Of a stretch of 64,000 nt of DNA, positions 29,003 through 37,947 are shown piece after piece (the first letter of the stretch is position 1; the number at the start of each line of letters is the position of its first letter). Made by a program: the position numbers and the translations under genes. The notes below the pieces were generated by a model. It ran no database searches, had not been told where the DNA came from, and worked only from the letters and a program-made list of their open reading frames with translations. The stretch comes from Promethearchaeota archaeon (lineage in GTDB: Archaea; Asgardarchaeota; Lokiarchaeia; Sigynarchaeales; SOKP01). The stretch is taken from the NCBI GenBank assembly GCA_016839655.1, contig JAEOTW010000158.1:1-64000 (forward strand), read 5' to 3'.

Positions 29003-31372
29003 ATGTCCGAAGATATTCTTTATAAAATCTCTTTCAAAATATTTAATCTTTTAAACATTTATCTTAATGAGGTAGAACGGAAGTTTCCTTTAAATTCTTT
29101 TACATTTCTGCGATTAAAAAGAACTCCTAAGTCTAGTATTGAGAAGCTCCTCAGAGAATTTAAAAATATCATTAGAGATGAAAAATTATTCAAATATTTT
29201 GATTTTGCAGGAAAAAGTACAATAGAAGAATATCTTTTGGCTACTTTCAATGGATATGAAAAATTTGTAAAATCCTATGATACTAAATTTGAAATAAAAT
29301 ACTTCAGATCATCTGATTTAAAACATGCAGATCTTAGTAATTTATATGGGATTTGTGGTGAGGAAAATGAGTTAATTAGTTTAATACGATATCTCTATCA
29401 TGTTAAGAATTTTTTCAAATTGGTTTTGATAAATGGAAGTATTGGATCGAGAGATTATAAACCCGGTTGGAGCGATATTGACATATTTATTATTCTCAAA
29501 ATGAATACTATTAGTTCTAAAAAAGATTTACGTAAATTAAGAAAAATAACATTAAAAATAAGAAGATATTTGATGAATTATAGTCTTTTTCAGGATCATG
29601 GGGTCTTTTATTCAACAGAATATCATATGTACTCAAATTACAATGAATTTTTTCCTATCCCTTGTTTGAAGACAGGACAAATAATAACTGACATGGAGGA
29701 GTTCCAATTGAAATCGCCTTTAGATATGAGTTCTGCTTTAAATTATTTTTCACGAATATATAAAAGTGCAAAGAATCTTTATCTTAATTCAAAAACCAAA
29801 AAACTAGATCTTTATTCTCAAGTGTTATTATTTCATAGAATTTTCTCTTTTCCTTTTTCATTTTTGCAATGTGTAGGAGTAAATGTAGGTAAAAAAGAGT
29901 CATTTGCATTGATAACAACTAAGTTTGATCAACTTTTTCCTAATGTATCTGATTTTTATAATTCAGTTAATCGATTTTATATTGATTGGAATGTGAATAG
30001 CCTGCACACATATAAAATTCGTAAATACTTAGGTTCAATTTTTTCTATTAAGTTTTTAAATGTGCTCTTTTTGCGTAAAGAAAAAGAAGTCATAAGAAGA
30101 ATATATCAATATTATAATGAGTTTTACAAGAATGGACTAATAGCAAAGTTCAATGAATATTTAGACATTGCTAATAATTATCTAGAACAAAATAATCCAT
30201 TATATTTTAACAAAGCATTACCGTTTTTGAAAATCGATTTTTATAAAACATGCATAAGAAAAATTGAAATTGTTTTCTCTAAGTACAATCAAATTATTTC
30301 AGTATATAAATTTGGTTCGATTGAAGCCCCGGGAAATTCGGATATAGATCTTATATTTATTATTAAAAATAATATTCCCTTTTATGATACTATCCAAACT
30401 TTATTTTACTCTCATTTCTCTCCTGAGGAGCGATATGTAGTTTTTCAACATAAACCATTTGTAATTCCTGAAAATCTTTCTGGTTATATTAATTATATAC
30501 TACCTTGTAATAATTTGCAAAAAATCTATGGAAAAGATATTATATTTAAAGAAGTATCAGATCCTTATGTAAAGCTATATATTTTAATTGAATTGATAAT
30601 TTTCTCTTCTCCAAGACGATTTCCAAAGGTAGCTATAAAGTTTGAAAAGATTAGAGAATTTCTGCAAATAATTAATACTATAAAATTTCTAATTAAAATG
30701 TATAATAATGTAACAAATCAATTCAATTTTGTATCAAATATTGATTTCCAACCAGCAATAAATAAATTGAAAAAAAACAATGAAATCCGGAAAGATATGT
30801 ATAATTACGAATTGGGTAAATTGAAAGAACATATTAATGAATCTTATTCGATTTTATCAAATCTATTATTTAAAATGAAAATTTCTCTCTCTAAATTTAT
30901 TGAAAAACAAGTATTAAATGAAAAATTCATCCATTGGAAAGAAAAATATCCTGTTTTAAAATTAGGGAGTTATTTGTTTCTTACAGATAATACAAAAATC
31001 ATAAAGACTAATAATTTGAAGTTTAAACAGAATATCTATAATCCATGGTCATTATATTTTTTCTTTCAACAATCTCATTTTCTTAAATTTAATTTTTATA
31101 AAGGTGTGAGAAAGCGTAATAATATTTTAATTAAATATCTTAATTATACTTTAAAATTTAATAATGGATTAAACTTGTATGTTCCATTTTGGTTCGATAT
31201 CAGTATAAAAATAAGATTTATTCAAAAAATTTGGAAGCTCATTCCAATATCCTTAAAAAAAAAATTTTTTATATACTTTACATCTTTTCGCATTATAGAC
31301 AGAATTATGGAGAAAATAACCAAACTAATATTATTTCTATCTAAGACAATTAGAAAAATAATTCAATATTAA
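29003..31372 (+). CDS. Protein with two nucleotidyltransferase motifs, unknown function
   Basis: A 789-residue protein I cannot assign to a described family. It carries two separate polymerase-beta-type nucleotidyltransferase signatures. The first is GS at 145-146 followed by SDIDIF (Asp158, Asp160); the second is FGS at 437-439 followed by NSDIDLIF (Asp447, Asp449). Each looks like a competent GS-x(n)-DxD metal site. The rest is rich in Phe, Tyr, Lys and Asn with basic patches and no clear membrane helix. The stop is 12 bases before the next gene, a capsule-synthesis-like protein, which implies a shared operon and a glycan-related role. An alternative is a toxin-like or RNA-modifying nucleotidyltransferase. 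Confidence 0.7.
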   Translation: MSEDILYKISFKIFNLLNIYLNEVERKFPLNSFTFLRLKRTPKSSIEKLLREFKNIIRDEKLFKYFDFAGKSTIEEYLLATFNGYEKFVKSYDTKFEIKYFRSSDLKHADLSNLYGICGEENELISLIRYLYHVKNFFKLVLINGSIGSRDYKPGWSDIDIFIILKMNTISSKKDLRKLRKITLKIRRYLMNYSLFQDHGVFYSTEYHMYSNYNEFFPIPCLKTGQIITDMEEFQLKSPLDMSSALNYFSRIYKSAKNLYLNSKTKKLDLYSQVLLFHRIFSFPFSFLQCVGVNVGKKESFALITTKFDQLFPNVSDFYNSVNRFYIDWNVNSLHTYKIRKYLGSIFSIKFLNVLFLRKEKEVIRRIYQYYNEFYKNGLIAKFNEYLDIANNYLEQNNPLYFNKALPFLKIDFYKTCIRKIEIVFSKYNQIISVYKFGSIEAPGNSDIDLIFIIKNNIPFYDTIQTLFYSHFSPEERYVVFQHKPFVIPENLSGYINYILPCNNLQKIYGKDIIFKEVSDPYVKLYILIELIIFSSPRRFPKVAIKFEKIREFLQIINTIKFLIKMYNNVTNQFNFVSNIDFQPAINKLKKNNEIRKDMYNYELGKLKEHINESYSILSNLLFKMKISLSKFIEKQVLNEKFIHWKEKYPVLKLGSYLFLTDNTKIIKTNNLKFKQNIYNPWSLYFFFQQSHFLKFNFYKGVRKRNNILIKYLNYTLKFNNGLNLYVPFWFDISIKIRFIQKIWKLIPISLKKKFFIYFTSFRIIDRIMEKITKLILFLSKTIRKIIQY

Positions 31373-31384
31373 AACAGGATTAGA

Positions 31385-33022
31385 ATGAATAGAAGAAATC
31401 AAAACAAGTGGGATTATCAAAAATTAGTTTATAATATAAAACGTAATGCATATTTTTTCTTTAAATACAGGTTTTACAAAAAAGAATATAAGCACTTACA
31501 AAATTTATTTAGAAAAGTTGAAAGACAAAATTTATTGAAAAAAACTATTGTTTTCAATACTGTAAGAAGTCTTAAATCCATTTATGATTATGAGTTTTTC
31601 ATGGGAAAAATTTTAGCCAAAAATGGGGCAAAAGTAGTAATTCTCTTGGATGATGGTATTTTAAAACATTGGGATACAACAAAAAAAAATAATATCCATA
31701 ATCTCAATAAAATTAAGAAATACCAACTTAATCTTTTTCCAAATTTCAATTTTAGAAATAAAGTTAAGAATTTTTTAACTAAGAAGGTACTTAATAACGC
31801 ATTAAAAATATATGACGATAAAAATATAGAATTTATTTATTATAGTGATATTTTTAATAAGAAAAACCTTAATATTAAAAACTGGCAAGAATTAAAAAAA
31901 TTTGCTGAATCATCCACTAGTAGGTTTTTCATGACAAGTGAATTGGATTATAATAATACCTTTATTAAATATTATTATGACTTATCTTTAAAGAACGCCG
32001 TTCTAAGTAGAAATGTTGGAGAATTTATATTAAATAACTTAAAACCAGACTTTTTCATAACTTCACATGGAATTTATTCAACATGGGGACCTGCATATGA
32101 ATTTTTAAAGAAGAGAGGAATAAATTGCCTTGTTTTTGTAGCTTCTTTTACTCATTCACTAAATTATAAAAATTCCTATATAGTAGATACAAAGGCTCAA
32201 ACTCTTTCTAGAAGTAATTTTTGGAAATCATATAAGAACAAGGTAGTGACCTCAGAGATGAAGAAAAAAGTCGAAGAATATTTTGCATTGAGATTGAATT
32301 ATCAAATAGAGGATACAAAATTCCTGTATAAAGGAAAATTAAGTATTTTTAAAATAGACAAAGAAAATGGTTGTAAATATCATATTGGAATGTTTCCTAA
32401 TGTTATATGGGATGGCAATATCAAAGATCGTCATAATGTATTTAATGGATTAGTCGAATGGTTAATCTCAACAATTGATTATGTTAAAACTAATGAAGAT
32501 ATTAAATTATATATTAAATCCCATCCTTCAGAAATTACTGTTTTAAAGGGATCAGCGAGAATTGTTGATATTTTAAATAATTATATCGAGATAAAAAAAG
32601 TCAAAAATGTTATATTAATTCCACCTGAAAAAATGATTAATACATATGAATTTATTAAAAATTTGGATTTAGGGATTGTTTATGATGGATTCCTAGGAAT
32701 GGAAATGCCATATATGAAAATTCCTACTATCATTTCTGTTAAAAATGGCTTTTCATCTATTGAAGGTGGAAATTTTTCTATTAATAATAAAGACGAATAT
32801 TTCTATTATTTAGATAATCTTAATAAAGTCATAAATGAATTTAAAGAAAATTATGAACAAAAATATTATGATAACATTGTAAGATATCTATATTGGTATC
32901 TTTATGAACTTCCCATAAAAATTCCAACAATATCTAAAAAATCTCGTTCTATAACAAATTTATTACAATTAAAAAAAGAAGATTTAGTATTAGAGAAAAA
33001 AATCATTAATCTGTTTTATTAA
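31385..33022 (+). CDS. Capsule-polysaccharide-synthesis-like (GT-B) protein
   Basis: 545 residues, not confidently assigned. The N-terminal region resembles a Rossmann-like acceptor domain (TIVFNTVRSLKSIYDYEFFMGKILAKNGAKVV). The middle has DFFITSHGIYSTWGPAYEFLKKRG. The C-terminal domain has KLYIKSHPSE, VILIPPEKMINTYEFIKNLDLGIVYDG and MPYMKIPTIIS, the order seen in KpsS/KpsC-like or CDP-glycerol-type GT-B proteins. It follows the double-nucleotidyltransferase gene by 12 bases. A glycosyl- or phosphoglycosyltransferase role is plausible. Confidence 0.6.
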   Translation: MNRRNQNKWDYQKLVYNIKRNAYFFFKYRFYKKEYKHLQNLFRKVERQNLLKKTIVFNTVRSLKSIYDYEFFMGKILAKNGAKVVILLDDGILKHWDTTKKNNIHNLNKIKKYQLNLFPNFNFRNKVKNFLTKKVLNNALKIYDDKNIEFIYYSDIFNKKNLNIKNWQELKKFAESSTSRFFMTSELDYNNTFIKYYYDLSLKNAVLSRNVGEFILNNLKPDFFITSHGIYSTWGPAYEFLKKRGINCLVFVASFTHSLNYKNSYIVDTKAQTLSRSNFWKSYKNKVVTSEMKKKVEEYFALRLNYQIEDTKFLYKGKLSIFKIDKENGCKYHIGMFPNVIWDGNIKDRHNVFNGLVEWLISTIDYVKTNEDIKLYIKSHPSEITVLKGSARIVDILNNYIEIKKVKNVILIPPEKMINTYEFIKNLDLGIVYDGFLGMEMPYMKIPTIISVKNGFSSIEGGNFSINNKDEYFYYLDNLNKVINEFKENYEQKYYDNIVRYLYWYLYELPIKIPTISKKSRSITNLLQLKKEDLVLEKKIINLFY

Positions 33023-33187
33023 AATTAATATAACATTAATTTAATAAAATTAGGATAAATATTGATATATTTTGGATTAAAAAATTTTTACGATATATGA
33101 TATAATCAAAATTGTTGAAAATAATCCAGATATTATGGATTTAAATAAACATATAGAATGAAGAAAATAGTAAAATTTGGTTATTCA

Positions 33188-33691
33188 CTAATCCTCCTTT
33201 ACCACTTTTAATTTAAATGTCTCTTTATCTTCTTCATAAACTCTAAAACCAGATTTTTTATAAGCCTTCAGGGCACTAATATTTTGCTTATGGACACCCA
33301 AGTTTATTTCTTCTAATCCTAACTTATCATAACTATACTGTATTAATGTATTTAAAGCTTCAGTTCCAAAACCTTGATTCCAATATTTTTTTTCTCCAAT
33401 TAAAATGCCTAAAGTTGCAATATTTTCTATAAAATTAATTGGTTCTAATTTTATATTACCTATATGACTATTATCATTTTTTAAATAAATGCCAAGAAAT
33501 AAACAGTTTGGATCATCATATCTTTTCACTATATAATCTTTTAATTCTTCCATAGTTATTTCTTTTGATTCTAAATATTTATTTACTTCTTTATTATTGA
33601 TCCAAGAACAATATTGCTCTGAAGCATCGCTTTCTAAAAGAGGTCTTAAATAAATTCTTGATGCTGTTATCTTTATCCTTGACTTATTCAT
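33188..33691 (-). CDS. GNAT acetyltransferase, RimJ/PseH-like
   Basis: A 167-residue GNAT-fold enzyme. IYLRPLLESDASEQYCSWINNKEV is the N-terminal pattern of RimJ/RimL-type proteins. ATLGILIGEKKYWNQGFGTEALNTLI contains the acetyl-CoA pyrophosphate-binding Q-x-x-GFGT loop, and ALKAYKKSGFR is the late motif. It neighbours a nonulosonic acid gene cluster on the opposite strand and may acetylate an amino sugar, as PseH does. A protein target cannot be excluded. Confidence 0.83.
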   Translation of the reverse strand: MNKSRIKITASRIYLRPLLESDASEQYCSWINNKEVNKYLESKEITMEELKDYIVKRYDDPNCLFLGIYLKNDNSHIGNIKLEPINFIENIATLGILIGEKKYWNQGFGTEALNTLIQYSYDKLGLEEINLGVHKQNISALKAYKKSGFRVYEEDKETFKLKVVKED

Positions 33692-33798
33692 TTTAAATTT
33701 TTTCTGGTTATTAATTAAGAGTTTTTTTCTATACTATATATAATAAAAGCTATAAAAGATTTTAATTATTAGGAGGATGAATAAGAGTTTATTAAAAA

Positions 33799-34719
33799 AT
33801 GGATATCTCAAAAATAACACTTGGAACAGCACAAATTGGTTTGGACTATGGAATTGCTAATTTTAGGGGAAAACCAAGTTATGCGAAAGCTATAGAAATA
33901 TTAAAATATTCATGGGAGCATGGAATTAATACTTTTGATACATCCCCAGTTTATGGAAATAGCGAGGAAATAATCGGGGCTTTTATCGCTCCTAAGGAAA
34001 AAAAGAATTTTAGGAATTTAATGGTTGTCTCTAAATTGCCTAAAATTGAAGATATAAAAGATGTACCTTATGATCTTCTTTATTCTAAGATAAAGAATCG
34101 GGTTATTCAATCTCTAAGGACATTAAATATTGAAAAATTTCCAATTTATCTAATCCATCATGCGCCAAATGCTTTTATTGAAGACGGGATCATTGTTAAA
34201 TGTTTAAATCAAATTAAAGAAGAAAACTTAATTGATCGGATAGGAATATCTATTTATAATCCCAATGAAGCTAAGGCTTCTTTAAAATTAAAAGAAATTG
34301 ATGTTATTCAAGTTCCTATAAATATTTTTGATCTACGTTTAATTGAAACTGGGCTTCTAAAAAAGCTAAAAAAGCAAAACTACTTAATTTTTGCCAGGAG
34401 CGTCTATCTTCAAGGATTATTTTTTAGAGATCCAGAAACATTGCCAAAAAACTTAGATATTGCTAAAGAATGCTTAATAAGACTTTGGGAGATTAGTAAA
34501 GAATTTAAAATTAAAATTGCTAATATAGCTTTATTATTTGTAAGGGATATTCCAGAAATTGATAGTTTGGTAATTGGTGCAGAAAAAATGGAACAAGTGG
34601 AGGACAACTTAAAAATAATAAAGGAGGATGCTTTAGATCATGATTTACACCAATTAATAAGGGAGGAGTTCTCTGAAATTCCTGAAATAATAATAAATCC
34701 TTCTTTTTGGAATCAATAA
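33799..34719 (+). CDS. Aldo/keto reductase of the nonulosonic acid cluster
   Basis: A 306-residue (beta/alpha)8 NAD(P)H oxidoreductase. The catalytic tetrad is visible: Asp and Tyr in FDTSPVYGNSEEIIG, Lys in VVSKLP and His in YLIHHAPN. GISIYNPNEAKASL and the late VIGAEKMEQVEDNL form the cofactor-binding end. It is the first plus-strand gene of a run that continues through PIG-L. Comparable reductases occur beside SpsF-like and HemL-like genes in bacterial nonulosonic acid clusters. A stop in frame just upstream fixes ATG at 33799, although the strong AGGAGG lies 22 bases before it. Confidence 0.85.
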   Translation: MDISKITLGTAQIGLDYGIANFRGKPSYAKAIEILKYSWEHGINTFDTSPVYGNSEEIIGAFIAPKEKKNFRNLMVVSKLPKIEDIKDVPYDLLYSKIKNRVIQSLRTLNIEKFPIYLIHHAPNAFIEDGIIVKCLNQIKEENLIDRIGISIYNPNEAKASLKLKEIDVIQVPINIFDLRLIETGLLKKLKKQNYLIFARSVYLQGLFFRDPETLPKNLDIAKECLIRLWEISKEFKIKIANIALLFVRDIPEIDSLVIGAEKMEQVEDNLKIIKEDALDHDLHQLIREEFSEIPEIIINPSFWNQ

Positions 34720-34761
34720 ATCAAAAAAAATTAATATTATAAAATAACTATAATCTTTCAA

Positions 34762-35544
34762 ATGAATGTTATGAAAAAAATACTAATTATTTGTCAAGCA
34801 AGATTTGGGTCCACTCGTCTTCCTGGTAAGGTTCTTAAGAAAGTTGGAGATAGAGAACTTTTATGGTACGAAATTAAAAGATTACAGTTAGTTAAAACGC
34901 AAAATACTATTATATTAGCAACAACTAAAACAGAAAAAGATAAAGAAATAATGTATTTTGCGAATAATAATAATATCAATTGCTTTTTAGGTAGTGAGGA
35001 TGACGTCCTCGATAGATTTTATCAAGCTGCAAAAGAGTATAACGGTGATATAATAGTTAGAATAACTGGTGATTGTCCGTTAATAGATCCTGATGTTATT
35101 GATCAAGCAATAAATATCTTTTTAGAGGGAGATTATGATTATGTTTCAAATGTTGAAGAAAATAAAGAAACTTATCCCGATGGATTAGATGTAGAAGTTT
35201 TTTCATTTCAAGCATTAGAAAGAGCACATCGCGAAGCTAAATGGCAATCTGAAAGAGAACATGTAACCCCTTATATCAGAAAAAATTCGGATAAATTTTC
35301 TCTAAAGCACTTTAGGAATAAAGAGGATCTCTCAAGCTTCCGATTAACTGTTGATACACCTGAGGATTATGAATTCTTATCGTATATCATAAATAATTTC
35401 AAAGATAAGTGGGACAAATTCAGAATGTATGATATAATTGATTATTTAAAAGAAAATCTACCCTTGTTAAAAATAAACGCTCAATATGAACGAAATGAGG
35501 GTTATTTAAAATCAATAAGAGAAGATAAAATTGTTAAAAATTAA
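34762..35544 (+). CDS. spsF: CMP-sugar cytidylyltransferase, SpsF type
   Basis: 260 residues. The N-terminal ILIICQARFGSTRLPGKVL is the hallmark of SpsF/PseF/NeuA-type cytidylyltransferases, with the Arg and Lys that bind CTP. IVRITGDCPLIDPDVID holds the metal-binding Asp. REHVTPYIRKN and FRLTVDTPEDYEFL follow. It probably activates a nonulosonic acid with CTP. Translation may start at either ATG 34762 or the second ATG 34771. It is read with the downstream aminotransferase and neuB genes. Confidence 0.9.
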   Translation: MNVMKKILIICQARFGSTRLPGKVLKKVGDRELLWYEIKRLQLVKTQNTIILATTKTEKDKEIMYFANNNNINCFLGSEDDVLDRFYQAAKEYNGDIIVRITGDCPLIDPDVIDQAINIFLEGDYDYVSNVEENKETYPDGLDVEVFSFQALERAHREAKWQSEREHVTPYIRKNSDKFSLKHFRNKEDLSSFRLTVDTPEDYEFLSYIINNFKDKWDKFRMYDIIDYLKENLPLLKINAQYERNEGYLKSIREDKIVKN

Positions 35545-35550
35545 AAAAAC

Positions 35551-35557
35551 AGGGTGA
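35551..35557 (+). promoter_or_regulatory. Shine-Dalgarno site of the class III aminotransferase
   Basis: AGGGTGA precedes ATT 35564 by six bases and is the only ribosome binding site near the true N-terminus. It lies just behind the SpsF stop. Confidence 0.55.
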
Positions 35558-35563
35558 ATAAGT

Positions 35564-36874
35564 ATTAATTGTGAGAAAGGTATTTCTTTATGGAATAAAG
35601 CTAAAAGATTAATTCCTGGTGGATCCCAACTTTTAACTAAGCGTTCTGAAATGTTTCTACCAGATCAGTGGCCTTCATATTTTGATAAAGCAAAAGGTTG
35701 CGAAATCTGGGATTTAGACGGAAACCATTATTATGACATGACTGTTATGGGTGTAGGAGCATGCACACTAGGATATGCTGATGATGATGTAAATAAGGCT
35801 GTGATAGAAGTAGTTAAAGATGGTTCTATGTCTACTTTAAATAGTCCTGAGGATGTTGAACTTGCTGAATTGTTATTAAAAATACACCCTTGGGCAGAAG
35901 CTGCTCGTTATGCTCGTACTGGTGGCGAAATCATGGCAATTGCCGTCAGAATTGCACGTGCTTACACCAAAAGAGATAAAGTTGCTTTTTGTGGATATCA
36001 TGGATGGCATGATTGGTATTTATCAAGTAATTTAGATAATAATGCAAATCTAGATGGTCATCTCTTACCTGGACTCGATCCAAATGGTGTTCCCAGAGGT
36101 TTAATAAAAACAGCTTTACCGTTTGAGTATAATAAAATAGAGCAATTGGAGTCTATTATTAAAGAGAATGATATTGGGGTTATAGTTCTTGAGCCAATAA
36201 GGCACCAAGAACCAAAAAATAACTTTCTTCAAAGAATTAGAGAAATTGCTGATGATATTGGAGCAATCTTAATTATTGATGAGATCACTGCTGGTTGGCG
36301 GTTAACTTGTGGAGGGGCTCATTTACTCTATGATGTTAATCCAGATATGATGGTTACAGCTAAAGCAGTTAGTAATGGATATCCTATGGCAGCAGTTATT
36401 GGTAAAGCAGAATTAATGGATGCTTCACAAACAAGTTTTATTAGTAGTACTTACTGGACCGAAAGGATTGGTCCTGCTGCTGCTATAGCAACAATCAATA
36501 AAATGCAAAAAGTGAACTTACCTGCTTATTTAGACAAAATAGGTGCATTAATCGGTAAAAACTGGGAAGAGCTAGCGAATAAACACAGTCTAAATTTTTC
36601 AATCTTACCACCCAATGCCTTAGTTACATTTACTATCGATTATGAAAATGCTCTTGAAATTAAGACCCTTTATACGCAAGAGATGCTTAAGAGAGGGTAT
36701 CTTGCTGCAACAAGTGTATATGTTAGCTATGCTCATACTGAGGAAATAGTGAATAAATACATGAAAGATGTTGATGAAGTGTTTGGAATTATAAAAATAG
36801 CGATTGAGCAAAAAACCGTAAGGAAACTCCTTAAAGGTCCAACTGTTCATAGTGGATTCCAAAGATTAACATAA
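35564..36874 (+). CDS. Class III aminotransferase (glutamate-1-semialdehyde aminomutase-like), AUU start
   Basis: PLP enzyme. GHVDxIL-like and Lys-containing regions are represented by IIDEITAGWRLTCGGAHLLY and DMMVTAKAVSNGYPMAAVIGK, the latter carrying the Schiff-base Lys. In this cluster such proteins are thought to act on a sugar-derived keto group rather than on glutamate semialdehyde. ATG at 35651 would cut off the conserved N-terminus, because the codons before it encode ISLWNKAKRLIPGGSQLLTK, the usual start of the family. No ATG, GTG or TTG exists between the TGA at 35555 and 35651. ATT at 35564 follows GGGTGA with six to seven bases and is the best start. Confidence 0.88.
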   Translation: MNCEKGISLWNKAKRLIPGGSQLLTKRSEMFLPDQWPSYFDKAKGCEIWDLDGNHYYDMTVMGVGACTLGYADDDVNKAVIEVVKDGSMSTLNSPEDVELAELLLKIHPWAEAARYARTGGEIMAIAVRIARAYTKRDKVAFCGYHGWHDWYLSSNLDNNANLDGHLLPGLDPNGVPRGLIKTALPFEYNKIEQLESIIKENDIGVIVLEPIRHQEPKNNFLQRIREIADDIGAILIIDEITAGWRLTCGGAHLLYDVNPDMMVTAKAVSNGYPMAAVIGKAELMDASQTSFISSTYWTERIGPAAAIATINKMQKVNLPAYLDKIGALIGKNWEELANKHSLNFSILPPNALVTFTIDYENALEIKTLYTQEMLKRGYLAATSVYVSYAHTEEIVNKYMKDVDEVFGIIKIAIEQKTVRKLLKGPTVHSGFQRLT

Positions 36875-36903
36875 AGATTATTAAAAAATAAGAAAGATAA
36901 AAA

Positions 36904-37947
36904 ATGAAAGATATAATAATAGGTAATAAAAAGATTGGAGAAAATCAACCCACTTTTATAATTGCTGAAGCCGGTTCTAATCATAATCGTGATTTAGAAC
37001 AAGCTAAAAAATTAATTGAGATTGCCGCAGAATCTGAAGCAGACGCTGTAAAGTTTCAAACTTATTCTGCAGAAACTATGTATTCTAAAAAAACTGTTAC
37101 ACCTGATTATCTTGAAGGAAAGATAGAACAAAAATCCGTATGGCAATTAATTAAAGATATTGAACTTCCAAGGGAATGGCAAGGTGAATTAGCGGATTTC
37201 GCTAAATCTCATGGATTGATCTTCCTCTCTACACCTTTTGACTATCAAGCTATTAAAGAGTTAGAAGAATTGAATGTTCTTGCTTATAAAGTTGCCTCTT
37301 TTGAAATAGTGGACTTACAATTTCTAAAAGAGATTGCTAAAACAAAAAAGCCAATTATTTTATCCACTGGAATGGCAAGTATGGGTGATATTGAGGATGC
37401 AGTAAATGCTATAAAAGAAATTGGTGATATCGATATAGCTTTACTTCATTGCGCTATAAACTATCCGCCACCAATTGAAGATTTAAATTTAAGGGTAATT
37501 AAGACGTTAGCAAAAGCATTTCAAGTTCCCGTAGGATTCTCTGATCATACAATGAGTACATATCTACCATCAATTTGTGTGACTCTTGGAGCATGTATTA
37601 TTGAGAAACATTACACTGTTAGTAGATCATTAAAAGGGCCAGATCATAAATTTGCTTTAGAACCTAAGGAATTAAAACTCATGATTAAAAATATTAGAGA
37701 AACTGAAACTGCTTTAGGTAGTTCTATAAAAAAAATAGCAGAATCAGAAAAGAACTTGTATAAACTCGCTAGGAGGAGTGTTATTGCAGCAAAAAAAATT
37801 CCCGCAGGAAAAGTAATAGAAAAATCTGATCTTATTATAAAACGTCCTGGTTATGGAATTCCTCCAAAATTTCTTGATATAATAGTAGGTCGAGAGGCTA
37901 GAAAAGATATAGACGAAGATGACATAATTACTTGGGATATGATATAA
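36904..37947 (+). CDS. neuB: NeuB-family nonulosonic acid synthase
   Basis: Condenses a hexosamine derivative with phosphoenolpyruvate to make a nine-carbon sialic, legionaminic or pseudaminic acid. The TIM-barrel part has FIIAEAGSNHNRDLEQAKKL, DAVKFQTYSAE and VGFSDHTMS, with His residues in EKHYT that bind metal and substrate. A C-terminal SAF (antifreeze-like) domain starts at about residue 285 (RRSVIAAKKIPAGKVI). The length of 347 is typical. Which nonulosonic acid is made cannot be told from this gene alone. The next gene overlaps its stop codon by one base. Confidence 0.95.
   Translation: MKDIIIGNKKIGENQPTFIIAEAGSNHNRDLEQAKKLIEIAAESEADAVKFQTYSAETMYSKKTVTPDYLEGKIEQKSVWQLIKDIELPREWQGELADFAKSHGLIFLSTPFDYQAIKELEELNVLAYKVASFEIVDLQFLKEIAKTKKPIILSTGMASMGDIEDAVNAIKEIGDIDIALLHCAINYPPPIEDLNLRVIKTLAKAFQVPVGFSDHTMSTYLPSICVTLGACIIEKHYTVSRSLKGPDHKFALEPKELKLMIKNIRETETALGSSIKKIAESEKNLYKLARRSVIAAKKIPAGKVIEKSDLIIKRPGYGIPPKFLDIIVGREARKDIDEDDIITWDMI

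Noticed and set aside
33771..33798. AGGAGG followed by an ATG 22 bases before the aldo/keto reductase
   Set aside because: That ATG opens only a 27-codon frame without recognisable content and the reductase frame has stops upstream of 33799, so I kept ATG 33799.
35651..36874. Class III aminotransferase starting at ATG 35651
   Set aside because: It omits the conserved N-terminal IPGG region that is clearly encoded upstream.
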